Source: Mycobacterium paraseoulense
GTDB taxonomy: Bacteria > Actinomycetota > Actinomycetes > Mycobacteriales > Mycobacteriaceae
NCBI RefSeq assembly: GCF_010731655.1
Contig: NZ_AP022619.1
Coordinates: 5,332,001-5,396,000 of the forward strand
Length of the DNA: 64,000 nt
Reading direction: 5' to 3'
Shown here: piece by piece, positions 17,998 to 27,689 of the stretch
Numbering within the stretch: position 1 is the stretch's first letter
Layout of the letters: the number at the start of each line of letters is the position of its first letter
Translations under genes and position numbers: made by a program
The notes under the pieces: model-generated
Databases searched by the model: none
What the model was told of the DNA's origin: nothing
What the model saw: the letters and a program-made list of their open reading frames with translations, nothing else

Positions 17998-20900
17998 ATG
18001 GCGTACACCTGGGGCACCGAGGCGCAGGCCGTGCTGGCGCCGGGCGTGCGCGGCCCGGTCCGGGTGCTGGGCGGGCCCGGCACCGGTAAGAGCAGCCTGC
18101 TGATCGAGGCCGCGGTCGCCCAGATCCACGCCGGCCTCGCCCCGGAATCGGTTCTGCTGCTTACCGGTTCCGGCCGGCTGGGGACGGCGGCGCGCAGCAG
18201 GTTGACGACGGCGTTGCTGCGGCCCCGCTCCACCGGGCCCTGCCGGGCCGCCGTCCGCGAACCGCTGGTACGCACCGTGCACGGCTACGCGTACGCGGTG
18301 CTGCGCCGAGCCGCCGAGCGGGCCGGCGATGCGCCCCCGCGGTTGGTCACCAGCGCCGAGCAGGACGCCATCATCCGCGAGCTGCTGGCCGGTGACCTCG
18401 AGGACGGGCCGCGCGCGGCGGCGGCGTGGCCGGCCCATCTGCACCCCGCGCTGACGACCGCGGGGTTCGCCACCGAGCTGCGAAACATGTTGGCGCGCTG
18501 CGCCGAACGTGGCGTGGACCCGCAGCAGCTGGAGCGGCTGGGCCGTCGGTACCGGCGCCCGGAATGGACCGCCGCGGGCCAATTCGCCCGGCAGTACGAG
18601 CAGGTGATGCTGCTGCGGGCGGCGGCCGGAACCGCGGCGCCCCAGGCGACGACGCCCGCCCTCGGGGCCGCCGAGCTGGTGGGCGCCGCCCTGGAGGCCT
18701 TCGCCGTCGATCCGGAGCTGCTGGCCGCCGAGCGGGCGCGGGTGCGGGTCCTGTTGGTCGACGACGCCCAGCAGCTCGACCCGCAGGCGGCCCAGCTGGT
18801 CCGGGTGCTCGCGGCCGGCGCCGAGCTGGCATTGATCGCCGGCGACCCCAACCAGGCCGTGTTCGGCTTCCGCGGCGGTGAATCCGCCGGGCTGCTAACC
18901 GGCGATCCACCGTCGGTGACGTTGACGGTCTCGCACCGCTGCGCGCCGGCGGTGGCGCGCGCCGTCAGTGGCGTCGCGCAGCGGCTGCCCGGCGGTAGCG
19001 GCGGCAGGCGGATCGAGGGCACGGGGTCCGAGGAGGGGTCGGTCACGGTGCGCCTGGCCGCGTCGGCGCACGCGGAGGCGGCGATGATCGCCGACGCGCT
19101 GCGGCGCGCGCACCTGGTCGACGGCGTGCCGTGGTCGCAGATGGCGGTCATTGTCCGTTCGGTGCCACGGGTCGGTGCCCGATTGCCGCGCGCGCTGGCC
19201 GCCGCGGGGGTGCCGGTGGCCGCTGCCGCGGCGAGCGGACCGCTGTCCGACGAGCCGGCGGCCCGGGCGCTGCTCACCGTTCTGGAGGCCACCGCCGACG
19301 GGCTCGACGGCGACCGGGCCCTGGCGCTGCTGACCGGCCCCATCGGGCGCGTCGACCCGGTTTCGCTTCGGCAGCTGCGCCGAAAGCTGCAGCGCGCCAA
19401 CCCCGATCGCGCGTCGGGTGATGTCGCGGACCTGCTTTCCGAGGCGCTGTCCGGCGACGCTCCGCCACCGGGCCCGCAGTTTCGTGCGGTGCACCACGTC
19501 CGCGCGGTGCTGGATGCGGCCGCGCGCTCCCATCGAGCGGGCGAAGACCCGCGCTACACGCTGTGGGCCGCCTGGCAGCGCTCCGGCTTGCAGCGGCGCT
19601 GGCTGGCGGCCGCCGAGCGCGGCGGCCCGACCGGAGCGCAGGCCGCCCGGGACCTGGAGGCGGTGACCGCGCTGTTCGACATCACCGATCAATACGTGTC
19701 CCGCACGTCGGGTGCGTCGCTACGCGGGCTCGTCGAGTACGTCGCCGCGCTGCACCTGCCGGGCGTGAACGAGGAGCCGGTATCCCTCGTGGAGCAGGTG
19801 CGGGTGCTCAGCGCGCACGCCGCCTTGGGTCACGAATGGGACCTCGTGGTCATCGCGGGCCTGCAAGAGGGGTTCTGGCCCAACACCGTTCCGCGCGGCG
19901 GCGTGCTGGGCACCCAGCGGCTGCTGGACGTCCTCGACGGCGTGACCGAGGACGCGTCGGTGCGGGCGCCCCTGCTGGCCGAGGAACGGCGGCTGCTGGT
20001 GGCGGCGATGGGCCGGGCCCGCCGCCGGTTGCTGGTGACCGCCGTCGATGGCGACACCGGCGGGGACCACGAGGCGGCGCTGCCGTCGGCCTTCTGCCAC
20101 GAACTGGCGCAGTGGGCCGAGGGCGGCGATGTCGCCGCCGCGCAACCCGTCTGGGCGCCCCGGGTGCTGTCCGCCGCGGCGCTGGTGGGCCGGCTGCGCG
20201 GCGTCGTCTGCGCCCCCGACGGTGCGGTCGACGACGCCGCGCGCGCTTGCGCGGCACAGCAACTGGCGCGGCTGGCCCGCGCCGGGGTGCCGGGCGCCGA
20301 TCCGGCCGGCTGGCACGGGCTGATCCCGGTCAGCACCAGTGAACCGCTGCGCGGCGTCGACGAGCCGGTCACGCTGACCCCGTCGACCCTGCAGATGCTC
20401 AACGACTGCCCGCTGCGCTGGCTGGCCGAACGGCATGGGGGAGCCAATCCCCGCGATCTGCGCTCCACCATCGGTTCGGTGCTGCACGCGCTGGTCGCCG
20501 AACCGCGGCGCAGCGCAACGGAATTGCTGGCCGAGCTGGACCGCGCGTGGCGGCACCTGCCGTTCGAGGCGCCGTGGCATTCGGCCAACGAGCTGGCGCG
20601 GCACCGCGCGATGATCGAAACCTTCGTCGAGTGGCGGGCGCAGACCCGGGGCGCGCTGACCGAGGTCGGCGTCGAGATCGAGATCGACGGAACCATGGAG
20701 GCGCTCGGCGAGGGCGGCGGCGGTGAGGTCCGGCTGCGCGGCCGGGTCGACCGGCTGGAGCGCGACGCCGCCGGCCGGCTGGTGATCGTCGACATCAAGA
20801 CCGGCAAGACGCCGGTCAGCAAGGACGATGCCCAGCAACACGCGCAGCTGGCGATGTATCAGCTGGCGGTGGCCGAAGGCATGGTCGCCGCCGGCGAGGA

Positions 20901-21129
20901 GCCCGGCGGCGGGCGGCTGGTCTACCTCGGCAAGGCGGGCGCCGCGGGCGCCACCGAACGGGAGCAGGATCCGCTGACGCCTGCCGCCCGCGACGAATGG
21001 CGCCGGCTGGTCCGGCGCGCGGCCGAGGCGACCGCCGGTCCCCGCTTCGTCGCCCGCCGCAACGACGGGTGCTCGCACTGCCCGGTTCGGCCCTCGTGTC
21101 CGGCCCACGCCGACGGGGCGGCACAGTGA
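17998..21129 (+). CDS. adnA: helicase-nuclease subunit AdnA
   Basis: A 1043-residue subunit of the mycobacterial AdnAB motor-nuclease that resects double-strand breaks. It has a UvrD-like motor with Walker A GGPGTGKSSLL near residue 26, LLVDDAQQLDP (motif II) and GDPNQAVFGFRGG (motif III). The C-terminal RecB-family nuclease has RLVIVDIKTGKTP with the catalytic Asp and Lys. Cysteines in NDCPLRWL and CSHCPVRPSC probably hold an AddB-type iron-sulfur cluster. The ATG at 17998 is used; a TTG at 17986 is in frame. The stop overlaps the adnB start as GTGA. Confidence 0.94.
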   Translation: MAYTWGTEAQAVLAPGVRGPVRVLGGPGTGKSSLLIEAAVAQIHAGLAPESVLLLTGSGRLGTAARSRLTTALLRPRSTGPCRAAVREPLVRTVHGYAYAVLRRAAERAGDAPPRLVTSAEQDAIIRELLAGDLEDGPRAAAAWPAHLHPALTTAGFATELRNMLARCAERGVDPQQLERLGRRYRRPEWTAAGQFARQYEQVMLLRAAAGTAAPQATTPALGAAELVGAALEAFAVDPELLAAERARVRVLLVDDAQQLDPQAAQLVRVLAAGAELALIAGDPNQAVFGFRGGESAGLLTGDPPSVTLTVSHRCAPAVARAVSGVAQRLPGGSGGRRIEGTGSEEGSVTVRLAASAHAEAAMIADALRRAHLVDGVPWSQMAVIVRSVPRVGARLPRALAAAGVPVAAAAASGPLSDEPAARALLTVLEATADGLDGDRALALLTGPIGRVDPVSLRQLRRKLQRANPDRASGDVADLLSEALSGDAPPPGPQFRAVHHVRAVLDAAARSHRAGEDPRYTLWAAWQRSGLQRRWLAAAERGGPTGAQAARDLEAVTALFDITDQYVSRTSGASLRGLVEYVAALHLPGVNEEPVSLVEQVRVLSAHAALGHEWDLVVIAGLQEGFWPNTVPRGGVLGTQRLLDVLDGVTEDASVRAPLLAEERRLLVAAMGRARRRLLVTAVDGDTGGDHEAALPSAFCHELAQWAEGGDVAAAQPVWAPRVLSAAALVGRLRGVVCAPDGAVDDAARACAAQQLARLARAGVPGADPAGWHGLIPVSTSEPLRGVDEPVTLTPSTLQMLNDCPLRWLAERHGGANPRDLRSTIGSVLHALVAEPRRSATELLAELDRAWRHLPFEAPWHSANELARHRAMIETFVEWRAQTRGALTEVGVEIEIDGTMEALGEGGGGEVRLRGRVDRLERDAAGRLVIVDIKTGKTPVSKDDAQQHAQLAMYQLAVAEGMVAAGEEPGGGRLVYLGKAGAAGATEREQDPLTPAARDEWRRLVRRAAEATAGPRFVARRNDGCSHCPVRPSCPAHADGAAQ

Positions 21130-24100
21130 ACCCGCGGTACAGCCCCGCCGAGTTGGCTTGTGCGCTTGGGCTTTTCCCACCCACCGATGAGCAGGCCGCC
21201 GTCATCGCGGCACCGCCGGGACCGCTGGTCGTCATCGCCGGCGCGGGCGCCGGCAAAACCGAGACCATGGCCGCGCGGGTCGTGTGGCTCGTCGCCAACG
21301 GCTACGCCGACCCCGGCCAGGTGCTGGGGTTGACGTTCACCCGCAAGGCCGCCGGCCAGCTGCTGCGCCGGGTCCGGTCGCGGCTGGCCCGGCTGGCCGG
21401 CGTCGGCTTGGGGCCCGATGGGGCCGTTCCTGCGGAACCGGCGGATGCCCCGACGGTCAGCACCTACCACGCCTTCGCCGGCTCGTTGATCCGCGACTAC
21501 GGGCTGTTGCTGCCGGTCGAGCCCGACACCCGGCTGCTCGGCGAGACCGAGCTGTGGCAGCTGGCCTTCGACGTGGTGAGCGGCTACCGGGGGGAGCTGC
21601 GCACCGACAAGACGCCCGCGGCGGTCACGGCGATGGTGCTGCGGTTGTGGGGCCAGCTGGCCGAACACCTGGTGGACACCCGGCAGCTCGGCGACACCCA
21701 CGTGGAGCTCGAGCGGTTGATCCACGCGCTGCCGGCAGGCCCCTATCAACGCGACCGCGGGCCCAGCCAGTGGCTGCTGCGGCTGCTGGCCACGCAGACC
21801 CAGCGCGCCGAGCTGGTGCCGTTGCTCGACGCGCTGGGCGAGCGCATGCGGGCGGCGAAGGCGATGGACTTCGGCGTGCAGATGGCCTGCGCGGCAAGGC
21901 TGGCGGCGCACTACCCGCAGGTCGGCGAGGACCTGCGCGGCCGCTACCGGGTGGTGCTGCTCGACGAGTACCAGGACACCGGGTATGCCCAGCGGGTCGC
22001 CCTGTCGGCGTTGTTCGGCGGTGGGGTCGACGACGGGCTGGCACTGACCGCCGTGGGCGACCCCATCCAGTCGATCTACGGCTGGCGCGGCGCCTCGGCA
22101 ACCAACCTGCCGCGCTTCACCACCGACTTCCCGCTGTCCGACGGCACGCCCGCGCCGGTCCTGGAGCTGCGGACCAGCTGGCGCAACCCGCCGCGGACCC
22201 TGCAGCTGGCCAACGCGATATCGGCGGAGGCGCGGCGCAGGTCGGTCGCCGTGCACGCGCTGCGGCCGCGCCCGGACGCCCCGGTCGGGACCGTCCGCTG
22301 CGCATTACTTGCCGACGTACAGGCCGAACGGGAGTGGATCGTCGACGAGCTGGCCGCGCGGTACCGGGCGGCCCGGGCTGATGGCGCGAGCCCGCCGACC
22401 GCGGCGGTCCTGGTGCGCCGCAACGCCGACGCCGCCCCGATCGCCGATGCCCTGCGCGCCCGCGGGATCCCCGTCGAGGTCGTCGGATTGGCGGGACTGC
22501 TGTCCATCCCCGAGGTCGCCGACGTCGTGGCCATGCTGCGGCTCGTCGCCGATCCCACCGCGGGCCCGGCGGCGATGCGGGTGCTCACCGGTCCCCGCTG
22601 GCGCCTCGGCGGTCGGGACATCGCCGCCCTCTGGCGGCGAGCCCGCACACTCGGCGAAGGCCTGGGCCCGGGCGGGGCGTCGGGGCCGGAATCCATCGCG
22701 ATCGCGGCGGGCCCGGACGCCGACGCCGCCTGCCTCGCCGACGCCATCGCCGATCCGGGTCCGGCCGAGGCGTACTCGGCCCCGGGCTATCAGCGCATCG
22801 CCGCGCTGGCCGCCGAGCTGCGCGCCCTGCGCGGCCACCTGAGCCATTCCCTGCCGGACCTGGTCGCCGAGGTGCGCCGCGCGCTGGGCGTCGACTGCGA
22901 GGTCCGCGCCGCGGCCGGGGTGAACGCGGGCTGGACCGGCACCGAGCACCTCGACGCGTTCGCCGACGTGGTCGCCGCCTACGCGGAGCGGGCCGACGCC
23001 GGAGGGCCGGACCGGTGCGCGACGGCGTCGGTGTCGGGCCTGCTGGCCTTCCTGGAGGTGGCGGAGTCCGTCGAGAACGGCTTGCCGCCGGCACCGCCGG
23101 TGGCGGCGCGCGACCGGGTCCAGGTGCTCACGGTGCACTCCGCCAAGGGCCTGGAATGGCAGGTGGTGGCCGTGGCACACCTGTCGGGCGGCATCTTCCC
23201 GTCGACCGCGTCCCGGAGCAGCTGGCTCACCGACGCGGCGGAGCTGCCACCGCTACTGCGGGGCGACCGCGCAACGGCGGGCGCACTGGGCATCCCGCTG
23301 CTCGACACGTCGGACGTCACCAATCGAAAGCAGCTCTCCGACAGGATCTCCGAGCATCGCCGCCAGCTCGAGCAGCGGCGCGTCGACGAGGAACGCCGGC
23401 TGCTGTATGTTGCCATCACCCGGGCCGAAGACACCCTGCTCGTGTCGGGGCATCATTGGGGCACCACCGGGGTCAAACCGCGCGGCCCCTCGGACTTCCT
23501 GCGCGAGATCAAGTCGGTCATCGACAGTTCGGCGGCGGCCGGGGAGCCCTGCGGGGTGGTGGACCGGTGGGCAGCCGCGCCCGCCGACGGTGACCGGAAC
23601 CCGTTGCGCGACAACACTATCGAGGCGGTATGGCCCGCCGATCCGCTGGCCGCCCGGCGCGGCGATGTCGAAAGCGGCGCGGCGTTGGTGACCCGGGCGA
23701 TGTCGGGCGATGCGGGCGCGGCCGGCGGCGACATCGAGGGGTGGGCTGCCGACGTCGACGCGCTACTGGCCGAGCGCGCGCGGTTGGTGGAACCGCCCAC
23801 CGCCGCGCTGCCCAGCCAGTTGTCGGTCAGCGGGCTGGTGGACCTGGCCCGCGACCCCGGGGGCGCGGCGCAGCGGCTCAGGCATCGGCTGCCCACCCGC
23901 CCCGACCGTCATGCGTTGCTGGGCAGCACTTTTCACGCCTGGGTCCAGCAATTCTACGGCGCCGAGTGCCTGTTCGATCTCGCGGACCTGCCGGGCGCGG
24001 CGGACTCCGATGTCGGCGATACCCGGGAATTGGCCAAGTTGCAGGCCGCGTTCACCGAATCTCCTTGGGCGGCCCGCACTCCCATCGCCGTCGAGGTGCC

Positions 24101-24401
24101 GTTCGAGATGCCGATCGGCGCCACCCTGGTGCGCGGCCGCATCGACGCAGTGTTCGCCGACCCCGACGGCGGCGTCACGGTCGTGGACTGGAAGACCGGT
24201 GACCCGCCGCGCGAGCCCGAAGCCATACGGCAGGCCGCCGTCCAGCTCGCCGTCTACCGCTTGGCATGGGCCGCCTTGTCCGGCGTTCCGGAATCGTCGG
24301 TGCGGACCGCCTTCTACTACGTCCGCGCCCGCACCACGGTCGCGCCCGATGATTTGCCCGCCCCCGCGGAGCTGGCCGGGTTGCTCACCGGCGCCGGGTG
24401 A
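21126..24401 (+). CDS. adnB: helicase-nuclease subunit AdnB
   Basis: A 1091-residue partner of AdnA. Its motor has the Q-motif region PTDEQAAVI, Walker A GAGAGKTETMAARV near residue 41, motif II LLDEYQDTGYAQR, motif III GDPIQSIYGWRGA, VLTVHSAKGLEW (motif V) and LLYVAITRAED (motif VI). The C-terminal nuclease domain has RGRIDAVFADPDGG and VVDWKTGDPP with the catalytic Asp, Asp and Lys. The GTG at 21126 overlaps the adnA stop, indicating coupled translation and equal amounts of both subunits. Confidence 0.95.
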   Translation: MNPRYSPAELACALGLFPPTDEQAAVIAAPPGPLVVIAGAGAGKTETMAARVVWLVANGYADPGQVLGLTFTRKAAGQLLRRVRSRLARLAGVGLGPDGAVPAEPADAPTVSTYHAFAGSLIRDYGLLLPVEPDTRLLGETELWQLAFDVVSGYRGELRTDKTPAAVTAMVLRLWGQLAEHLVDTRQLGDTHVELERLIHALPAGPYQRDRGPSQWLLRLLATQTQRAELVPLLDALGERMRAAKAMDFGVQMACAARLAAHYPQVGEDLRGRYRVVLLDEYQDTGYAQRVALSALFGGGVDDGLALTAVGDPIQSIYGWRGASATNLPRFTTDFPLSDGTPAPVLELRTSWRNPPRTLQLANAISAEARRRSVAVHALRPRPDAPVGTVRCALLADVQAEREWIVDELAARYRAARADGASPPTAAVLVRRNADAAPIADALRARGIPVEVVGLAGLLSIPEVADVVAMLRLVADPTAGPAAMRVLTGPRWRLGGRDIAALWRRARTLGEGLGPGGASGPESIAIAAGPDADAACLADAIADPGPAEAYSAPGYQRIAALAAELRALRGHLSHSLPDLVAEVRRALGVDCEVRAAAGVNAGWTGTEHLDAFADVVAAYAERADAGGPDRCATASVSGLLAFLEVAESVENGLPPAPPVAARDRVQVLTVHSAKGLEWQVVAVAHLSGGIFPSTASRSSWLTDAAELPPLLRGDRATAGALGIPLLDTSDVTNRKQLSDRISEHRRQLEQRRVDEERRLLYVAITRAEDTLLVSGHHWGTTGVKPRGPSDFLREIKSVIDSSAAAGEPCGVVDRWAAAPADGDRNPLRDNTIEAVWPADPLAARRGDVESGAALVTRAMSGDAGAAGGDIEGWAADVDALLAERARLVEPPTAALPSQLSVSGLVDLARDPGGAAQRLRHRLPTRPDRHALLGSTFHAWVQQFYGAECLFDLADLPGAADSDVGDTRELAKLQAAFTESPWAARTPIAVEVPFEMPIGATLVRGRIDAVFADPDGGVTVVDWKTGDPPREPEAIRQAAVQLAVYRLAWAALSGVPESSVRTAFYYVRARTTVAPDDLPAPAELAGLLTGAG

Positions 24402-24491
24402 GCTGCGCTGCCCGGGTACGGGGGTCGCGGTCGTGGTTACATTGAGTCGTGCGTGTCACCTGCGCTGGCGTCGAGCCGATGACGGACCGCC

Positions 24492-25562
24492 GTGCGCAAC
24501 GGTAAGTCCCGACAGCTGAGCGGCCTGGAAGAGACGCTCACCGCCCAGCGAGGCCACCAGTTGATCGGCGTGGTGCGTATCCCCGAGGAGCACGCCAGCC
24601 CCATCCGCGTCATCACCCGCCGCGTGGCCATCGCGCTCGTGGTGTTGTTCGCCGCGGCCGTGATCGTTTACGCGGACCGCAACGGGTACCGCGATGTGCG
24701 GGGCCAGCCGCTGACCTTCCTCGACTGCGTGTACTTCTCCGCGGTCTCGCTGTCGACGACCGGATACGGCGACATCACCCCGTACACCGAAACCGCGCGG
24801 CTGGTTCACACGCTGATTTTTACCGCGCTGCGGATAGCGTTCCTGGCCGTGTTGGTCGGCACGACCCTCGAAGTGCTCTCCGAGCGTTCCCGGCAAGGGT
24901 GGAAGATTCAGCGTTGGAGGAGCAGAGTGCGCAACCACACGATCGTGATCGGCTACGGCACCAAGGGCAAGACGGCCGTAGCCGCCATCCTCGGTGACGA
25001 GGCCGCCCAGGGGGACGTCGTCGTCGTCGACACCGATCGCAGCACCCTCGAGCACGCCGCCAGCGCCGGCCTGGTCACCGTGCACGGCGACGCCACCAAG
25101 GCGGACGTGCTGCGGCTCGCCGGGGCGCAACACGCGGCGTCGATCATCGTCGCCACCAGCCGCGACGACACCGCGGTGCTGGTGACGTTGACGGCGCGGG
25201 AGATCGCGCCGAACGCCAAGATCGTGGCGTCCATCCGGGAGTCCGAAAACCAGCACCTGCTGCAGCAGTCGGGCGCGGACTCGGTGGTGGTGTCCTCGGC
25301 GACCGCCGGGCGGCTGCTCGGCCTCGCCACCACCACTCCCAGCGTCGTGGAGATGATCGAAGACCTGCTGACGCCGGACGTCGGGTTGGCGATCGCCGAG
25401 CGCGAGGTCGAGCCGACCGAGGTCGGCGGTTCCCCGCGGCATCTGCGCGACATCGTGCTCGGTGTGGTGCGCGACGGCCGCCTGCTGCGCATCGGCGCAC
25501 CCGAGGTGGACGCCGTCGAGGCCAACGACCGGCTGCTCTACATCCGGCACGCGGGGCACTAG
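24492..25562 (+). CDS. potassium channel with RCK/TrkA domain
   Basis: A 356-residue two-helix ion channel subunit. The first helix is at about 43-60 (RRVAIALVVLFAAAVIVY), then a pore loop with the selectivity filter TTGYGD at 89-94, and the second helix near 105-128. The cytosolic part has a TrkA-N Rossmann domain (TIVIGYGTKGKTAVAAIL, DTDRSTLEHAASAGLVTVHGDAT) and a C-terminal TrkA-C-like part. It forms tetrameric K+ channels gated by nucleotides or ions. It corresponds to Rv3200c. GTG start. It precedes nudC with an 82-base gap that contains a small hairpin repeat. Confidence 0.93.
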   Translation: MRNGKSRQLSGLEETLTAQRGHQLIGVVRIPEEHASPIRVITRRVAIALVVLFAAAVIVYADRNGYRDVRGQPLTFLDCVYFSAVSLSTTGYGDITPYTETARLVHTLIFTALRIAFLAVLVGTTLEVLSERSRQGWKIQRWRSRVRNHTIVIGYGTKGKTAVAAILGDEAAQGDVVVVDTDRSTLEHAASAGLVTVHGDATKADVLRLAGAQHAASIIVATSRDDTAVLVTLTAREIAPNAKIVASIRESENQHLLQQSGADSVVVSSATAGRLLGLATTTPSVVEMIEDLLTPDVGLAIAEREVEPTEVGGSPRHLRDIVLGVVRDGRLLRIGAPEVDAVEANDRLLYIRHAGH

Positions 25563-25579
25563 TGGCGATCGCAAGAGCG

Positions 25580-25611
25580 GCGATGGGGGCACCTCCCGCG
25601 TGCGGGGGACC
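25580..25611. repeat. small GC-rich hairpin of a type frequent in mycobacteria
   Basis: In the 82-base gap before nudC, CCTCCCGC (25592-25599) faces GCGGGGG (25602-25608) with one G-T pair and a minimal loop, inside the context GGGGGCACC. From memory, this motif is seen in many mycobacterial intergenic regions next to start codons. A genome search would settle whether it is a dispersed repeat here. Confidence 0.4.
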
Positions 25612-25644
25612 GGTCGCGGCGGGTCGTCACGAGGTGACGGTCTA

Positions 25645-26577
25645 GTGGCCGTTGCGGACTTTCAGCTGCGCAACGTTCCGCTGCTGTCGCGCGTGGGGGC
25701 CGACCGGGCCGACCAGCTGCGCACCGACGTCGAGGCGGCCGCAAAGGGGTGGGCGGACGCGGCGCTGCTGCGGGTGGATTCGCGCAGTCAGGTGCTGGTC
25801 GCCGACGGCCGGGTGGTGTTGGGCGCCGCGGCCAGTCTGGGCGACAGGCCGCCACCGGAGGCGGTGTTCCTGGGCCGCATAGCCGACGACCGTCACGTGT
25901 GGGCCATCCGCGGCGCGCTGGAGGCGCCCGAGGACCCCGACGTGCGCGCCGAGGTGGTGAATCTGCGCGGCCTCGGCTCGATTCTCGACGACACCAGCAG
26001 CCAGCTGGTGTCGTCGGCGCTCGCGCTGCTCAATTGGCATGACTCCGCGCGGTTCAGCTCGGTGGACGGCTCACCGACCCGGCCGGCGCGGGCGGGCTGG
26101 GCGCGGGTCAACCCGGTCACCGGCCACGAGGAGTTCCCGCGCATCGACCCGGCGGTGATCTGCCTGGTCCACGACGGCGGCGACCGCGCGGTGCTGGCCC
26201 GCCAGGCGGTGTGGCCGGAGCGGATGTTCTCGCTGCTGGCGGGGTTCGTCGAGGCCGGCGAGTCGTTCGAGGTCTGCGTCGCCCGCGAGATCCGCGAGGA
26301 GATCGGCCTGACCGTCCGCGATGTGCGCTACCTGGGCAGCCAGCCCTGGCCGTTCCCGCGTTCACTGATGGTCGGCTTCCACGCCGTCGCCGACCCGGCG
26401 GAGGACTTCTCGTTCAACGACGGCGAGATCGCGCAGGCGGCGTGGTTCACCCGCGACGAGGTGCGTGCGGCGCTGGCGGCCGGTGACTGGTCCAGTTCGG
26501 CGGAGTCCACACTGCTGCTGCCCGGGTCGATCTCGATCGCGCGCGTGATCATCGAGTCCTGGGCCGCGCTCGACTGA
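25645..26577 (+). CDS. nudC: NADH pyrophosphatase / RNA deNADding enzyme NudC
   Basis: A 310-residue Nudix hydrolase. The Nudix box runs GFVEAGESFEVCVAREIREE with the metal-binding glutamates, and the NADH-specific SQPWPFPRSLM motif follows about 15 residues later. It cleaves NADH to NMNH and AMP, and in other bacteria removes NAD caps from RNA. The zinc-ribbon cysteines of E. coli NudC are absent (the equivalent region reads FSSVDGSPTRPAR), as in other mycobacteria to my knowledge. The GTG at 25645 follows a GAGGTGACGG ribosome-binding region. It is convergent with the lipoprotein gene 10 bases away. Confidence 0.93.
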   Translation: MAVADFQLRNVPLLSRVGADRADQLRTDVEAAAKGWADAALLRVDSRSQVLVADGRVVLGAAASLGDRPPPEAVFLGRIADDRHVWAIRGALEAPEDPDVRAEVVNLRGLGSILDDTSSQLVSSALALLNWHDSARFSSVDGSPTRPARAGWARVNPVTGHEEFPRIDPAVICLVHDGGDRAVLARQAVWPERMFSLLAGFVEAGESFEVCVAREIREEIGLTVRDVRYLGSQPWPFPRSLMVGFHAVADPAEDFSFNDGEIAQAAWFTRDEVRAALAAGDWSSSAESTLLLPGSISIARVIIESWAALD

Positions 26578-26587
26578 CCCGGCGCGG

Positions 26588-27268
26588 CTACTTGATGCGG
26601 TCGGTCACCGTCTGCAGGACGGCGTTGGCGACCTGCTCGGTGGGTTCGATTCCGAGCACGCCGACCGACACCAGCACCGACGACTTCACCGTGTACAGGT
26701 GAATCCATCCGTCGGAGCCGAGCTTGAGGGTCGCAGAATCCGGCTTGTTCAGGGCGAAGTCGTAGGCGCTGTGGTGCAGCGCGGCGCACTGGTCGAGGGT
26801 GGTGTGCAGCTGGTTGAGCGCTCCGCCCGCGGCGGCCGCGTCCGGGTAGATGACGACGGTGTTGGTGATCTCGTTGATCGGGGCGATGCCGCCGGGCCTC
26901 AGGTCGTCGGTCGAGCCGCTGTAGGCCACCGAACGGTACTCCTTCCAGCCCTCGGCGAATGTGAGGTCCGTCGATCCCACCGCCCGGCAGGGGGCGGGTG
27001 GGTTGCCGACGGTCTCCCGCGGCGGATCATGCCGGTCGGCATACGAATACGGTTGCAGTCCTTCGAAATTGGCGATGCGACGCGCGTCCGCCAGGCTGAC
27101 GACCAGTGATTCGGCGTAGGCGTGATCGGGGGCCGGCGCCGCGGTGTTACTCGGCGAGTGCGCGCACGCCGACGCAAGAGCCACCGCGCCGGAGGCGATC
27201 ACGGCCGAAGTTCTGCCCATCCCCGGTAGGCGCCGGAGAAAGCGGCTCGACCGAAGACTCGACGCCAT
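26588..27268 (-). CDS. lipoprotein with PknH-type sensor-like domain
   Basis: A 226-residue exported lipoprotein. The signal peptide ends in a lipobox (VALASAC), so the cysteine near residue 35 is the lipidation site, and a shorter start at MGRTSAV would also work. The mature part (DARRIANFEGLQ, FAEGWKEYRSVAYSG, QLHTTLDQCAALH, WIHLYTVKSSVLVSVGV) resembles the PknH extracellular sensor fold, with two further cysteines that could form a disulfide. Function unknown, probably ligand binding at the cell surface. The GTG two codons upstream (27274) is an alternative start. Confidence 0.82.
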   Translation of the reverse strand: MASSLRSSRFLRRLPGMGRTSAVIASGAVALASACAHSPSNTAAPAPDHAYAESLVVSLADARRIANFEGLQPYSYADRHDPPRETVGNPPAPCRAVGSTDLTFAEGWKEYRSVAYSGSTDDLRPGGIAPINEITNTVVIYPDAAAAGGALNQLHTTLDQCAALHHSAYDFALNKPDSATLKLGSDGWIHLYTVKSSVLVSVGVLGIEPTEQVANAVLQTVTDRIK

Positions 27269-27299
27269 GGTCACCTATGTTAGGCCGCCGCGGGGGTCC

Positions 27300-27554
27300 T
27301 CAGGCGCCGGTTTCGGCGAGCTTGGCCTTGACCTCGGCCGCGCTCGGGTTGGTCAGCGTGGACCCGTCGGCGAACTTCACCGTGGGAACCGTCCTGTTGC
27401 CGCCGTTGACCGAACCGACGAACTCGGCCGCCGCGCGGTCATGCTCGATGTCGACCGCCTCGTACGGGATTCCGTTGGACTTCAACACGGTCATGAGGCG
27501 ATGGCAGTAGCCACACCATGAGGTGGTGTAAACCGTGATCGGGGCAGTGGTCAT
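27300..27554 (-). CDS. mrx1: mycoredoxin-1
   Basis: An 84-residue glutaredoxin-fold protein with active site CGYC at 14-17 (after TTSW), the cis-proline segment NRTVPTVKFADG and the GG-type turn. Mycoredoxin uses mycothiol to reduce S-mycothiolated proteins and peroxiredoxin AhpE. It corresponds to Rv3198A. It diverges from uvrD2, and the lipoprotein gene follows 31 bases downstream in the same direction. Confidence 0.95.
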   Translation of the reverse strand: MTTAPITVYTTSWCGYCHRLMTVLKSNGIPYEAVDIEHDRAAAEFVGSVNGGNRTVPTVKFADGSTLTNPSAAEVKAKLAETGA

Positions 27555-27689
27555 AGCTGCTAAACGTAACCCGGCGGAAATGTGTTCCGCGCCGCGGGCG
27601 CCACGCGTACGCCGGTGTGTCACGACAACTCGCCGACGCGCACCGGGCGGGGCCCCGGTTTGTCGGCCGCCGCTGTCAAGATGGACGCC

